From NCBI RefSeq assembly GCF_003075075.1, contig NZ_QCYM01000006.1, forward strand, positions 124,001 through 188,000: DNA of 64,000 bases, read 5' to 3'. This document shows, piece after piece, positions 9,279 to 17,319 of the stretch. The position numbers were made by a program, and so were the translations under genes. Below the pieces are notes generated by a model, which was not told the DNA's origin, searched no databases, and was given only the letters and a program-made list of their open reading frames with translations. Position 1 is the first letter of the stretch, and every line of letters starts with the position of its first letter. This DNA is from Labrenzia sp. 011. Its GTDB lineage: Bacteria > Pseudomonadota > Alphaproteobacteria > Rhizobiales > Stappiaceae.

Positions 9279-10493
9279 ATGGCTTCCCCCGCCCCGGCCT
9301 CTGAAGATACGGTCCGCAAAGGGCCCAAGCCGCCCATTCCCCTGTCGGTGATCACCGGTTTCCTCGGATCCGGCAAGACCACGCTGCTGAACCGGCTGCT
9401 CAAGGATCCGGCCATGGCGGACACGGCGGTCATCATCAATGAATTCGGGGAAATCGGCCTCGATCACCTGTTTGTCGATCAGGCGGGCGACGGCATCGTG
9501 GAACTGTCCTCCGGCTGTCTGTGCTGCACCATTCGCGGCGATCTGGTGACGACCCTGGAAAACCTGCTGCGCCGGCTGGACAACGGCCGGATGGACAGGC
9601 TGAACCGGGTGGTGATCGAGACCACCGGTCTCGCCGATCCGGCGCCGATCCTGCACACGGTCATGCTGCACCCCTATCTGGTGATGCGCTACCGGCTGGA
9701 AAGCGTGATCACCCTGGTGGATGCGGTCAACGGCCTGTCGACGCTGGACAACCACGAGGAAGCGCGCAAGCAGGCGGCGGTTGCCGACCGGCTGGTGTTC
9801 ACCAAGACCGATCTCCTGACGACCGACGCGGACCGCTCCGCCTTCGCCGCGCTCAAGGCGCGGCTGGAGACGCTGAACCCGGGCGCGCAGCGTCTGGATG
9901 CATCGGCCGGTGAGGCCGTGGCCGCCAGGCTGTTCAATGCGGGCCTGTACAATCCGGGAACCAAGATCCCGGATGTGGCCGCCTGGCTGAACGCGGAAGC
10001 CTATGAAGGCGCCGGGCATCACGGCCATGCGCACACCCATTCGCACGACCACGACCATCATCATGGGCATGGGCATGGGCACGACCACGGGCATGATGTG
10101 AACCGGCACGACGACTCGATCCGCGCCTTCACCCTGTCGACGGACCGGCCGGTTTCCGCGTCGGCGCTGGAGATGTTTCTCGACCTTTTGCGCTCCGCCC
10201 ACGGACCGAAGCTGCTCAGGGTCAAGGGGATCGTCAAACTGGCGGAAGATCCGGACCGGCCCGTGGTCATCCACGGTGTCCAGCACGTCTTCCATCCGCC
10301 CGCGACGCTGGAGGCCTGGCCGGACGACGATCACCGCACGCGCATGGTCTTCATCACCAAGGACCTGCCGGAAGGCTTCGTGCGCAAGATGTTCGAAGCC
10401 TTCTCCGGCGCGCTGCTGCCCGACACGCCGGACTCACAGGCAATGACGGACAATCCGCTGGCGGTGTCGGGGTTTACCAGTCCGGTGCGGTGA
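9279..10493 (+). CDS. COG0523 (CobW/ZNG1-type) metal-chaperone GTPase with His-rich loop
   Basis: G3E-family GTPase of 404 residues. Seen: Walker A G-F-L-G-S-G-K-T-T at residues 27-35, I-N-E-F-G, the metal-binding C80-x-C82-C83 motif, an N-K/T-K-T-D-type base motif, a His/Gly/Asp-rich insert at about residues 246-272 and a C-terminal CobW domain. Family members deliver zinc, cobalt, iron or nickel to client proteins; the client here cannot be read from sequence. It lies 2.5 kb from the urease operon but on the other strand, so a nickel or zinc role is only suggested. Confidence 0.92.
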   Translation: MASPAPASEDTVRKGPKPPIPLSVITGFLGSGKTTLLNRLLKDPAMADTAVIINEFGEIGLDHLFVDQAGDGIVELSSGCLCCTIRGDLVTTLENLLRRLDNGRMDRLNRVVIETTGLADPAPILHTVMLHPYLVMRYRLESVITLVDAVNGLSTLDNHEEARKQAAVADRLVFTKTDLLTTDADRSAFAALKARLETLNPGAQRLDASAGEAVAARLFNAGLYNPGTKIPDVAAWLNAEAYEGAGHHGHAHTHSHDHDHHHGHGHGHDHGHDVNRHDDSIRAFTLSTDRPVSASALEMFLDLLRSAHGPKLLRVKGIVKLAEDPDRPVVIHGVQHVFHPPATLEAWPDDDHRTRMVFITKDLPEGFVRKMFEAFSGALLPDTPDSQAMTDNPLAVSGFTSPVR

Positions 10494-10590
10494 GGGGTGA
10501 TTTGGGTTGGGGCAGTAGGCGGAGGTTGGTTGACGCACGGCCGCCGATGTTCAACTAGCCACCGTCGGTTCAGGCGTAGCGCATCGCAAA

Positions 10591-10624
10591 ATTGGCGATC
10601 CGGCATAAAGCCATGATCGCCAAT
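10591..10624 (-). terminator. Perfect inverted repeat between convergent genes
   Basis: 10-bp perfect arms ATTGGCGATC / GATCGCCAAT around a 14-base loop. On the minus strand the second arm runs into TTTT. This fits a weak intrinsic terminator for the hydrolase gene at 10637-11608, and it is also placed to separate it from the convergent GTPase gene. Confidence 0.5.
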
Positions 10625-10636
10625 CAGCATCGGATT

Positions 10637-11608
10637 TCAGCAGCCGGAAACGCAAATTCCCTTGGCATCGAATTCCATCGTTTTCCCGCTCAACGGGACA
10701 TACACTGGCATGGTCACCAGATCGCGGAAGGCCGCAGTCTTGGTGCCTTCGATGACAACGCCATCCTTGGTCGCCTCTTCATTGGCATGGGATGGGATGA
10801 CTGACGCAGGTTTCACCAGTTCGTTGACAACATAGGCGGCTTCGGCAGGCCCTGTGGTGAAGGTGTCACCAATATTGATCACCACCAGGTGAGCGCCGTA
10901 AAATCCGCGCACCACTTTTTCCTGCTCGGCCGTCATGCCGGTGTCTCCGGAGAGATAGGCGACGAGCCCGTTGGAAAACTTCAATATGTAACCCGTTGGC
11001 GGACCAACATAGCCCCCGATACCGGCCGCTTTCATGGCCTCCCCCATGTCACCACCGATTAAATCCGGATCCACACCGTTGCTATGAACGGCGGGAACGG
11101 TGGAGACGCCGACACCGCCGACCATGTAGGTGCCGCCGAAACGGGCAAGCACCGATTTCTTCGGATCGCCACCGAGGCTCGCAAGCTTTGCGGCAAAGAA
11201 TGGAGGCATTTCGCTACCGGTGACAATCTCGGCCCCCTTCGCATGGGCAATCTTTGCCACATTGGTTTCGGGCACGGCGGCAACCGAAAGATCAGGTTTC
11301 GCACAGGTGCCGGCATCTACAGCGCTGGTGTGGCGAGGCCCGACGTGATCGCCATGCATATGGGTGACGAGCAGGGCATCCAGCGTCCCAAGTCGCGGAT
11401 CATCAGCGCCGGCAATGGTCATGCCTGCATCGTAAAGAAGACGGGTGCCGTCCGGGTCTTCAAACAGAATGGCGCGGTCGAGACGGCAAAATTCACCGGT
11501 AGTGCCGCCAAGCGGTGTAACCTTCACATTCTCGGCAAATGCCGCAGTGGCGGAAAACGCCAGCAACCCCAACCCGGCAGCAAGCGATACGGTTTTGGAT
11601 CTTTTCAT
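10637..11608 (-). CDS. Secreted metallo-beta-lactamase-fold hydrolase
   Basis: 323 residues. Seen: a signal peptide ending A-F-A, then an MBL fold with the zinc motif T-H-M-H-G-D-H-V-G at about residues 88-96 and further His/Asp ligands downstream (V-H-S-N-G, S-G-D-T-G, S-H-A-N). The very C terminus carries a C-V-S-G-C pair. ATG 11608 has a strong GGAGGAGA site; the upstream GTG/ATG reading would include that site. The substrate is unknown; the layout resembles UlaG-like or lactonase-like secreted members. It sits at the left edge of the accessory segment. Confidence 0.85.
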   Translation of the reverse strand: MKRSKTVSLAAGLGLLAFSATAAFAENVKVTPLGGTTGEFCRLDRAILFEDPDGTRLLYDAGMTIAGADDPRLGTLDALLVTHMHGDHVGPRHTSAVDAGTCAKPDLSVAAVPETNVAKIAHAKGAEIVTGSEMPPFFAAKLASLGGDPKKSVLARFGGTYMVGGVGVSTVPAVHSNGVDPDLIGGDMGEAMKAAGIGGYVGPPTGYILKFSNGLVAYLSGDTGMTAEQEKVVRGFYGAHLVVINIGDTFTTGPAEAAYVVNELVKPASVIPSHANEEATKDGVVIEGTKTAAFRDLVTMPVYVPLSGKTMEFDAKGICVSGC

Positions 11609-12267
11609 TTTCGTCTCCTCCATTAAATCGATATTTTAGAACAATATCCAATTTTGTAGATAAAATACAATCGACAGAAAACACCTTGATCGGAAGACGG
11701 TGTCGCGATTTGCTCCGGTTCCTGCATGGAAGCAATTGGTGTTGGAATGCGGGAAGTGGCAGAAGCGATTGTCGCTGCCCCCATTAACGCAGGTACATGA
11801 AGCTTGACGATCGCATAGTCAGACGCGATCGACCGGGATCCGGCACCTCAACTGATCTAGAGCGAAGACCTGGTGCAGGACAGCGCGCTCCCATACCGCA
11901 GGGCACTTCATCAAAGCAGACTTTGAGAATTCAATCGTCCGGGGTCACTTTTTTCACAAAGTTTCCATCGGTGCGATCTCCCAACGAAAGACAGTTTTCG
12001 GCCCAGAGCAGCCATAGGACACCATCTTAGCGAATGGCGGCTTCGCGTCGCCGATTGTGGTCATTTAGGGCATCAAGTGACGATCTCGGAAGCTGCCGCT
12101 CCCGAAAGGCGATTGCCAAGCCGTTGGGCCTAGGACGTAACCGTCGAGCTAATGCTGGGCCGCCAACGAACGGATACAGCCGATCCGTGATTTTAGGGGG
12201 TTTTCACTTTCAACCGAAGCGAGCAGAATTGCCCAATCGAGCAGGCTAAGGTCGAGGGCAGGGAGCG
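11609..12267. other. 659-base gap, no supportable gene; left flank of the accessory segment
   Basis: AT-rich near 11630-11690, the probable promoter of the hydrolase gene. This part includes TTGTA-N7-TACAA at 11654-11670, a possible operator. The rest carries short open frames without Shine-Dalgarno sites or protein-like composition. One stretch (about 11895-12030, plus strand) reads like a short decayed coding fragment. I found no insertion sequence ends or direct repeats here. Confidence 0.45.
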
Positions 12268-15252
12268 ATGACATTTGAGGAGTATCAGCAGGGCGGCCGC
12301 GCCCGCTACCTCGCGCTCGTGGAGGCAATCCAGAATATTCTGCGTCACGCTCTCAGCCAACATGGTATGGTCTCGCATGGAATTACAGGACGGGCGAAAG
12401 AACTTTCCTCGCTGCGAAAAAAGCTGGGAGATCGCGAATTTGCGCTCGATCAGCCGATGGATGAAGTGAAGGACCTGGCTGGCTGCCGTGTAGTCTTTCT
12501 TACCAATTCTCAAGTCGAAGTCTTCAACAGCACTGGCGCGCTGCACGAGAATTTTGAGGTGCTGAGTGTCAATGTTCATCACCCGGTTCCTGGCACAGAT
12601 ACTGAGACAAAGCTGTTCGACAGCACGAATTACCTCGTCCAACTAAAACCAGACCGTCTCGCCTTGCCGGAGTATCGGGAGTTTGAAGGTTTGCGGGCTG
12701 AAATCCAGATCCAAACTCTGCTCAATCATGCTTGGGCAGAAATGGGTCATGATACGATCTACAAGGAGCCCAGACTGATCCATCTGGGCGCTGCCCAAAT
12801 GAAGAAGATCGGTGAACGCATGAACAAAGTCATGCAGGATCACTTGATCCCTGCCGGATATGATTTTGACAAGATCGCTCAGGATTTCCAGCGGCTAATG
12901 AAGGCCGATGGCGCTGCCGCGGCGACGATCGAAGCGATCGAGAGCGTTGACAACAACAATGACCTTGAGGATGCGCTCGAGACCTACACCGATTTAGTAC
13001 TGCCGCACTTCGACGAACCAACGGAGGAGTTTTCCAAGCGGTTAGGCACGCTGATCGACGCTGCGGAGCGCGCTCGTGATTATGCACTCCAGGCAGTTGT
13101 GACGGAATTTGGAGAATATCAGGGTAAGACGAGCATGGATATCGCTCGGCGCGTTGCCACGCTCATTAAGGCGTACCGATACTTTGAACCGGAACGCACC
13201 TTTCACGCTGTGGTAAGACTGTATGAGGGAGCTCGTGACGATGAAGAGCAGCGCCTTTGGGTAGAAGTCGGTGAAGAGTTGGCCGAGCACAATCTGGATA
13301 TCTGGAAACGATATGGACCGATAGCCCAACAGGTCATACTTGACCAGTTGGAGCAGCTTGACGCTGGCAAAATCGCTAGTGTGAAGTCATTGCTTATCGC
13401 GATGCTCTCGCATCTCCTTTCGGCCGACTTGGGGGGGACAACTTGGCGTTCTGATAGCGTTACAATCCACCGGGGCGCTGTACATGCATCAGACGAACTT
13501 CGTCAGCTTCGATCCCGTGCCATCGACTGGCTTGAACAGTGGCTTGATGCGGCTGAAACCGACGCCGAACGACTGACGATCCTGAATGCACTTGGCAAAG
13601 CAGGCGCGATGCCCATGAGGGCGGAAAGTGATCCTGGACTTTTTTTGATGCTGCTTGAAGACGGTACCCGTGTTGCCGAGATAACTCTGGCACGCATCTC
13701 ACGATGGGCCCTGGAACTGCGTCGTAGCCGCGAGGTTGATGCATTGCACACGCACCATCGATTTCAGAGGCTGCCACCCGACCTCGCGGAGAACACAGAG
13801 CTAATCGCAGCGCAGAAGAAATTTATCGACGCTATCCTTGCCTTGCGCGACCGGTTGGCCGCCGATGATGACTATGTGTGTTACAAGACGCTGATCGGAT
13901 ACGACAGCGTTCGGCCGAATGCTTGGGAAGGTGATCATTTCGATCATGAGGCGACGGATGTTTGGCGTCGGGAGCAATATCCGAGGATCGTAGCGAACGT
14001 AACGATTGAAAAGGTGCCCGCGTGGAAAGCTCGGATCGACGCCTATGTTGGTGGCGTCGGCCACGATGGCGGAAATTTCACACCGATGCGTGAATTCCTC
14101 GGGCTTTTGGCGGAACAGAAACCTGACGTTGCACTCCACATGTTGGGTGAGGTCAGTGACAAATTCGCAGTCTTCGTGCCGGCAATGTTGTCAGGGCTCG
14201 AACGCGCCGGTCGTATGGGCGAGGTTCTCACGCTGGTCGATGGCTGGATGGCAGAAGGACAACTGCTCAGGGCTGTCGGCAACTATCTCCATCAAAAGCC
14301 TGAAATAGATATCGAACGGCTTCAAACCTTGGTCGTAAAGGTATTCGAACGGGAGGATCTAGTCTCCGGCGTCAACGCCGCGACGACAGCCGCCGCCTGG
14401 TATAGTCGCGCCGCCAATCCCACACTGATCGAGACAGTGCTGATGCCGGTCGTTCGATTCGCGAACGAACGCCAACTCCCTCACTGGGTCGACCATTTTT
14501 TTGCCCCCGGCAATGCGCTCATTGTGCAGGACTTAAGCGAGGCAGAGGCGGCTGAGCTGCTAAAATCATTCGTTGGAATCGCCGATGTCGACTACCGCGA
14601 GGCCAGGCTCCTTGTTGCCGTCAGTCAGCGGCATCCGCAGCTGGTAATCGACTTCTTTGGCGCACGGTTACGGCAAGAACACGCAGAGTCCGGCGAGCGG
14701 TTCCAGGCGATCCCCTTTGATTCACATGATCTGGAGGAGGCATTTTCGCCTCATCTTGATCTTCTGTTGCCCGCGGTTCGCGAGTGGTATGAGGAGGAAC
14801 CGCAGTTACATGAGTATCGCGGGGGGCGCCTGCTGAAGCATGCTTTCCCAGAGCTGACAAATGAGGTGGCAGATCGACTCATTACGCTTGCCCGCCAAGG
14901 TGGTGAGCAGGATTTCAAATTCATTCTGAAGACGCTGTCGCCTCACGAGGGAGCCGAGCAACTCTATCCAATCCTCATGGAGGTGGTTGATAGACTCGAG
15001 CCTGGCGACAAGCTCCTCAACGAGGTGTCATGTGTCCTAGGTGAAACCGGCGTCGTTTCAGGCGCTTTTGGGTTCGTCCAAGTTACTGAACAGCGGCGCA
15101 ATCTGATCGAGCGATATCGGGACGATCCCAGGCCGCGCGTTCAAGCTTATGCCCGTGATCGCGCTCGTGAACTTACACAAGAAATGGCATGGGAACAGAG
15201 AAGGGCAGTGCGGTCTGTTGCACAGCGCAGGCGAAACTGGAACGAAGAATAA
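12268..15252 (+). CDS. Large protein with N-terminal RelA/SpoT-like domain and long helical C-terminal region
   Basis: 994 residues. Seen: residues about 36-170 follow the alarmone-synthetase layout, with G-R42-A-K44 plus S/K positions 47-52, D69-x-x-G72-x-R74, and E145-I-Q147-I-Q-T followed by H154-A-W156 and G160-H161. Two usually conserved positions differ: the G-loop Y-x-S-x-H reads F117-D-S119-T-N121, and the E-H pair after the Trp reads G-H. No HD hydrolase or TGS/ACT domain is seen. Residues about 200-994 are alpha-helical and repeat-like (HEAT-like spacing), family unknown. ATG with AGGGAG just upstream. Third codon positions look less GC-rich than in flanking core genes (not computed), suggesting acquisition. 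It could be an inactive or altered nucleotide transferase used as a sensor or toxin; the exact role is unknown. Confidence 0.85.
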   Translation: MTFEEYQQGGRARYLALVEAIQNILRHALSQHGMVSHGITGRAKELSSLRKKLGDREFALDQPMDEVKDLAGCRVVFLTNSQVEVFNSTGALHENFEVLSVNVHHPVPGTDTETKLFDSTNYLVQLKPDRLALPEYREFEGLRAEIQIQTLLNHAWAEMGHDTIYKEPRLIHLGAAQMKKIGERMNKVMQDHLIPAGYDFDKIAQDFQRLMKADGAAAATIEAIESVDNNNDLEDALETYTDLVLPHFDEPTEEFSKRLGTLIDAAERARDYALQAVVTEFGEYQGKTSMDIARRVATLIKAYRYFEPERTFHAVVRLYEGARDDEEQRLWVEVGEELAEHNLDIWKRYGPIAQQVILDQLEQLDAGKIASVKSLLIAMLSHLLSADLGGTTWRSDSVTIHRGAVHASDELRQLRSRAIDWLEQWLDAAETDAERLTILNALGKAGAMPMRAESDPGLFLMLLEDGTRVAEITLARISRWALELRRSREVDALHTHHRFQRLPPDLAENTELIAAQKKFIDAILALRDRLAADDDYVCYKTLIGYDSVRPNAWEGDHFDHEATDVWRREQYPRIVANVTIEKVPAWKARIDAYVGGVGHDGGNFTPMREFLGLLAEQKPDVALHMLGEVSDKFAVFVPAMLSGLERAGRMGEVLTLVDGWMAEGQLLRAVGNYLHQKPEIDIERLQTLVVKVFEREDLVSGVNAATTAAAWYSRAANPTLIETVLMPVVRFANERQLPHWVDHFFAPGNALIVQDLSEAEAAELLKSFVGIADVDYREARLLVAVSQRHPQLVIDFFGARLRQEHAESGERFQAIPFDSHDLEEAFSPHLDLLLPAVREWYEEEPQLHEYRGGRLLKHAFPELTNEVADRLITLARQGGEQDFKFILKTLSPHEGAEQLYPILMEVVDRLEPGDKLLNEVSCVLGETGVVSGAFGFVQVTEQRRNLIERYRDDPRPRVQAYARDRARELTQEMAWEQRRAVRSVAQRRRNWNEE

Positions 15253-15319
15253 GCATCACATATCGCGCTTGCTGTTACAGTCCTCGATCAGGTGCCTTTA
15301 GGCTAAAAAAGTCCCCTAT

Positions 15320-15925
15320 TCACGAACTGGCCAGCCAATCTATTTTTGCCATCGCTTGAAGATGTCGATCCAATTCTTCACGTTTTGCGAGGTCCATGTG
15401 GCGGAAAGCCCAACCAGATTGAAGAATTTCCCTAATGATGCGTGCAGCTAGCATTGTAAGCTGAGGAATTCCCGACACCTCAATCGACCAGCTTTTCGGC
15501 TCAAAATGAGTGAACTGGTTCCGAATTTCCTCGTGGAAGCGCTGCAACCAAACCAGTTCATAGTCGCTTATTGCGACACCTGCTACGTTGCTGCGATCGC
15601 CTGCCGAATAAGGTTTTCTCACGGCTTTAAGTAGGTCTGGAAGATTCATCAAATAGGTCTTGGGCGGTTTCGCGTTTGGATTGGTGAGAGAATCGTCAAA
15701 ATAGGCTAGCCACTCGCTGGCATTGCGCTTGGTGACGGCACCTACTGGAGCCGCAGTCGTAGTGAGATGGCAAACGCACACGCCCTGCAATGCCGAATGC
15801 AACGCGATCGCTACCCATTTCCATGCTTGGGGGTCCTCGCGCACAAACTGGGCTGTGCGTAAGACCTGACGGATCGATCCCGCTACATCCTCAGCCTCAT
15901 CGGTCTGAATCCAATTCGCAGTCAC
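15320..15925 (-). CDS. HEPN-like protein with R-x4-H motif (pEK499_p136-like)
   Basis: 201 residues from the chosen GTG. Seen: an N-terminal helix pair containing D-P-x-A-W-K-W-V-A-I-A-L-H-S-A-L-Q-G, and later R135-N-x-F-T-H140, an exact R-N-x-x-x-H motif as used by HEPN ribonucleases. The layout recalls the pEK499_p136-type HEPN family (recall, not searched). GTG 15925 has GAAGGCGAGAG upstream and begins where the domain begins; an in-frame ATG at 16021 would add 32 residues but lacks a ribosome site. It is convergent with the RelA/SpoT-like gene, 67 bases between stops. No partner antitoxin is obvious. Confidence 0.7.
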   Translation of the reverse strand: MTANWIQTDEAEDVAGSIRQVLRTAQFVREDPQAWKWVAIALHSALQGVCVCHLTTTAAPVGAVTKRNASEWLAYFDDSLTNPNAKPPKTYLMNLPDLLKAVRKPYSAGDRSNVAGVAISDYELVWLQRFHEEIRNQFTHFEPKSWSIEVSGIPQLTMLAARIIREILQSGWAFRHMDLAKREELDRHLQAMAKIDWLASS

Positions 15926-16348
15926 GTTTCTCTCGCCTTCTTTTAGTGGGTGTCGAGCATAGACGATGCAGTGGCGTTTCGAACGTATCGTTGCTTTCAG
16001 GATCTGACGGGCCTGCCCCATCGATTATCATAAGGCTCAATAACGGCAGCCTTTCTAGGTCGCCACCAAAAACCCGCCAGTCCGCATGCTGCCCCATTCC
16101 AGCCGTTCGTTCCCGTCACAGCGAATGACCGCTCCCCGCCCAATTGTTGAGTTCAGAGCGCCGCGATAAATGTCTTCGGTAGGTTAGAAGTCTACTTTCT
16201 TTGCAGTTGATCCGGACAACGGCCATACGCCTCCAGCGGGCGCCGCGATACCGTAACGGAAGCCTCCCAGCGAGTGTAATTTCTCAGATACTTTTTGTAA
16301 GGTTCAACCTATAGTGTTTCGAGGTTCAAAATACGTGAGGAGGCCAAC
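15926..16348. other. Spacer upstream of the HEPN-like gene and the membrane coiled-coil gene
   Basis: A divergent 423-base gap with probable promoters for both neighbours. On the minus strand about 16020-16110 reads like a short broken coding fragment in shifting frames (for example W-R-V-F-G-G-D-L-E-R-L), so part of this gap may be degraded mobile or foreign DNA. No complete gene, RNA or repeat is supported. Confidence 0.4.
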
Positions 16349-16825
16349 TTGGAGATCCAGTGGATTTTGGTGGCTGGTCTGGCCCTGATGGTGACCGGAG
16401 CGATCACAGTCTATTTGAAGCGGGAGATCACGACTGGCCAGGCGCTGGTTTTTGCCTTTGGCGGTGCCATGATCGCCATACCGCAAATTGCCAACTTCGA
16501 GTTCAGCAACGGGACGGTCAAATTCACGACAAAAATCCAAGCCGCGGCGTTGACGACACAGGTGGAGACCTTGAACAAGGAGCAGGCCGATCTGGCAAGC
16601 ACCGTTCTGGCCCTGACAAAGCAGAACCAGAAGCTTGCGGAACAGGTTGCCAAACTCAGCAAGGGCGTGTCCGATGCACCTAACGGCAACGCAACATTCG
16701 CTCCTCCCGAATTCTTCGTACCCGACTGGTCGACCTATCAGAAAAGCACGGAAAACCTGATCCAGCAGAGCGAGAGTCGGACACTGCAACTAGACAGCTT
16801 GAAGCAGCAGCTGAAAGCAGAGTGA
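16349..16825 (+). CDS. Membrane-anchored coiled-coil protein, TTG start
   Basis: 158 residues. The start is decided by a strong GAGGAGG six bases before TTG 16349; there is no ATG at the domain edge. Seen: two hydrophobic segments (about residues 4-22 and 30-48), a short beta-like linker (F-S-N-G-T-V-K-F), a coiled coil (about 60-105, heptads of Leu/Ala with V-E-T-L-N-K-E-Q) and a second coil at the C terminus (about 130-156). I do not recognise a family. It is a lone gene in the accessory segment, divergent from the HEPN-like gene. Confidence 0.7.
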   Translation: MEIQWILVAGLALMVTGAITVYLKREITTGQALVFAFGGAMIAIPQIANFEFSNGTVKFTTKIQAAALTTQVETLNKEQADLASTVLALTKQNQKLAEQVAKLSKGVSDAPNGNATFAPPEFFVPDWSTYQKSTENLIQQSESRTLQLDSLKQQLKAE

Positions 16826-17319
16826 AGCGGCCATTTTCCATCCTGCTAAAGGAGGCTTTCCGTGTGAGGGACGGAAACGTGCCTTCGACGACCGTTCAAG
16901 GAATTAAGTAGCGAAAATCAACGGCCAAAGCATATCGTCTAGCAATGTCGATCAGATTCTCGGAAGGATTGGCGCGCATTGAAGACCTTTTTCGAGCTGC
17001 GACATTCGGTAATACGGGTCTCGAAGGCGACCATCGCCGCTGGTGAACATGACGACAGCAATGGCCTCCAGTCGGTCGTTCACCGGCTCTTGGCCTAGTC
17101 CTGACAACTTCCGTTCGATGCGAGCCGAGCGAATGACCGGTTAAGGCGTATTTCGTTGAAAAACTCTTTTGTTTTCCAACTTTGAAGGTGCCTTTGCTTT
17201 TGAGTTGGTACGAACCAGATACTGGCCAAGATAGGCATCGACGTGCTGAGGCGCCGCAAGGCCGCTCTCCGCCCATTCTAGTCCTTCTATCCCCTACCGC
17301 ATTTGCCATATCCCAGCCC
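16826..17319. other. Right flank of the accessory segment
   Basis: A 494-base gap that contains the possible decayed coding fragment described at 16896-17140. The remainder shows no gene, RNA or clear repeat. The long open frame spanning 16896-17309 on the minus strand switches character midway and is not accepted as a gene. Confidence 0.4.
16896..17140 (-). pseudogene. Possible decayed coding fragment (frameshifted)
   Basis: On the minus strand one frame from 17140 to 16952 reads as plausible protein (containing E-P-V-N-D-R-L-E-A-I-A and Y-R-M-S-Q-L-E-K-G-L) and then stops. A second frame to 16896 continues plausibly (S-E-N-L-I-D-I-A-R-R-Y). Together they look like one small gene broken by a frameshift near 16990. 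There is no start codon or family recognised. Low confidence. Confidence 0.3.

Noticed and set aside
12034-12249. Short basic open frame just before the RelA/SpoT-like gene (possible antitoxin)
   Set aside because: No ribosome site and no protein-like composition; I could not support a partner gene.
16896-17309. 137-codon minus-strand open frame
   Set aside because: Composition changes mid-way and plausible protein lies in two other frames; treated as a decayed fragment.
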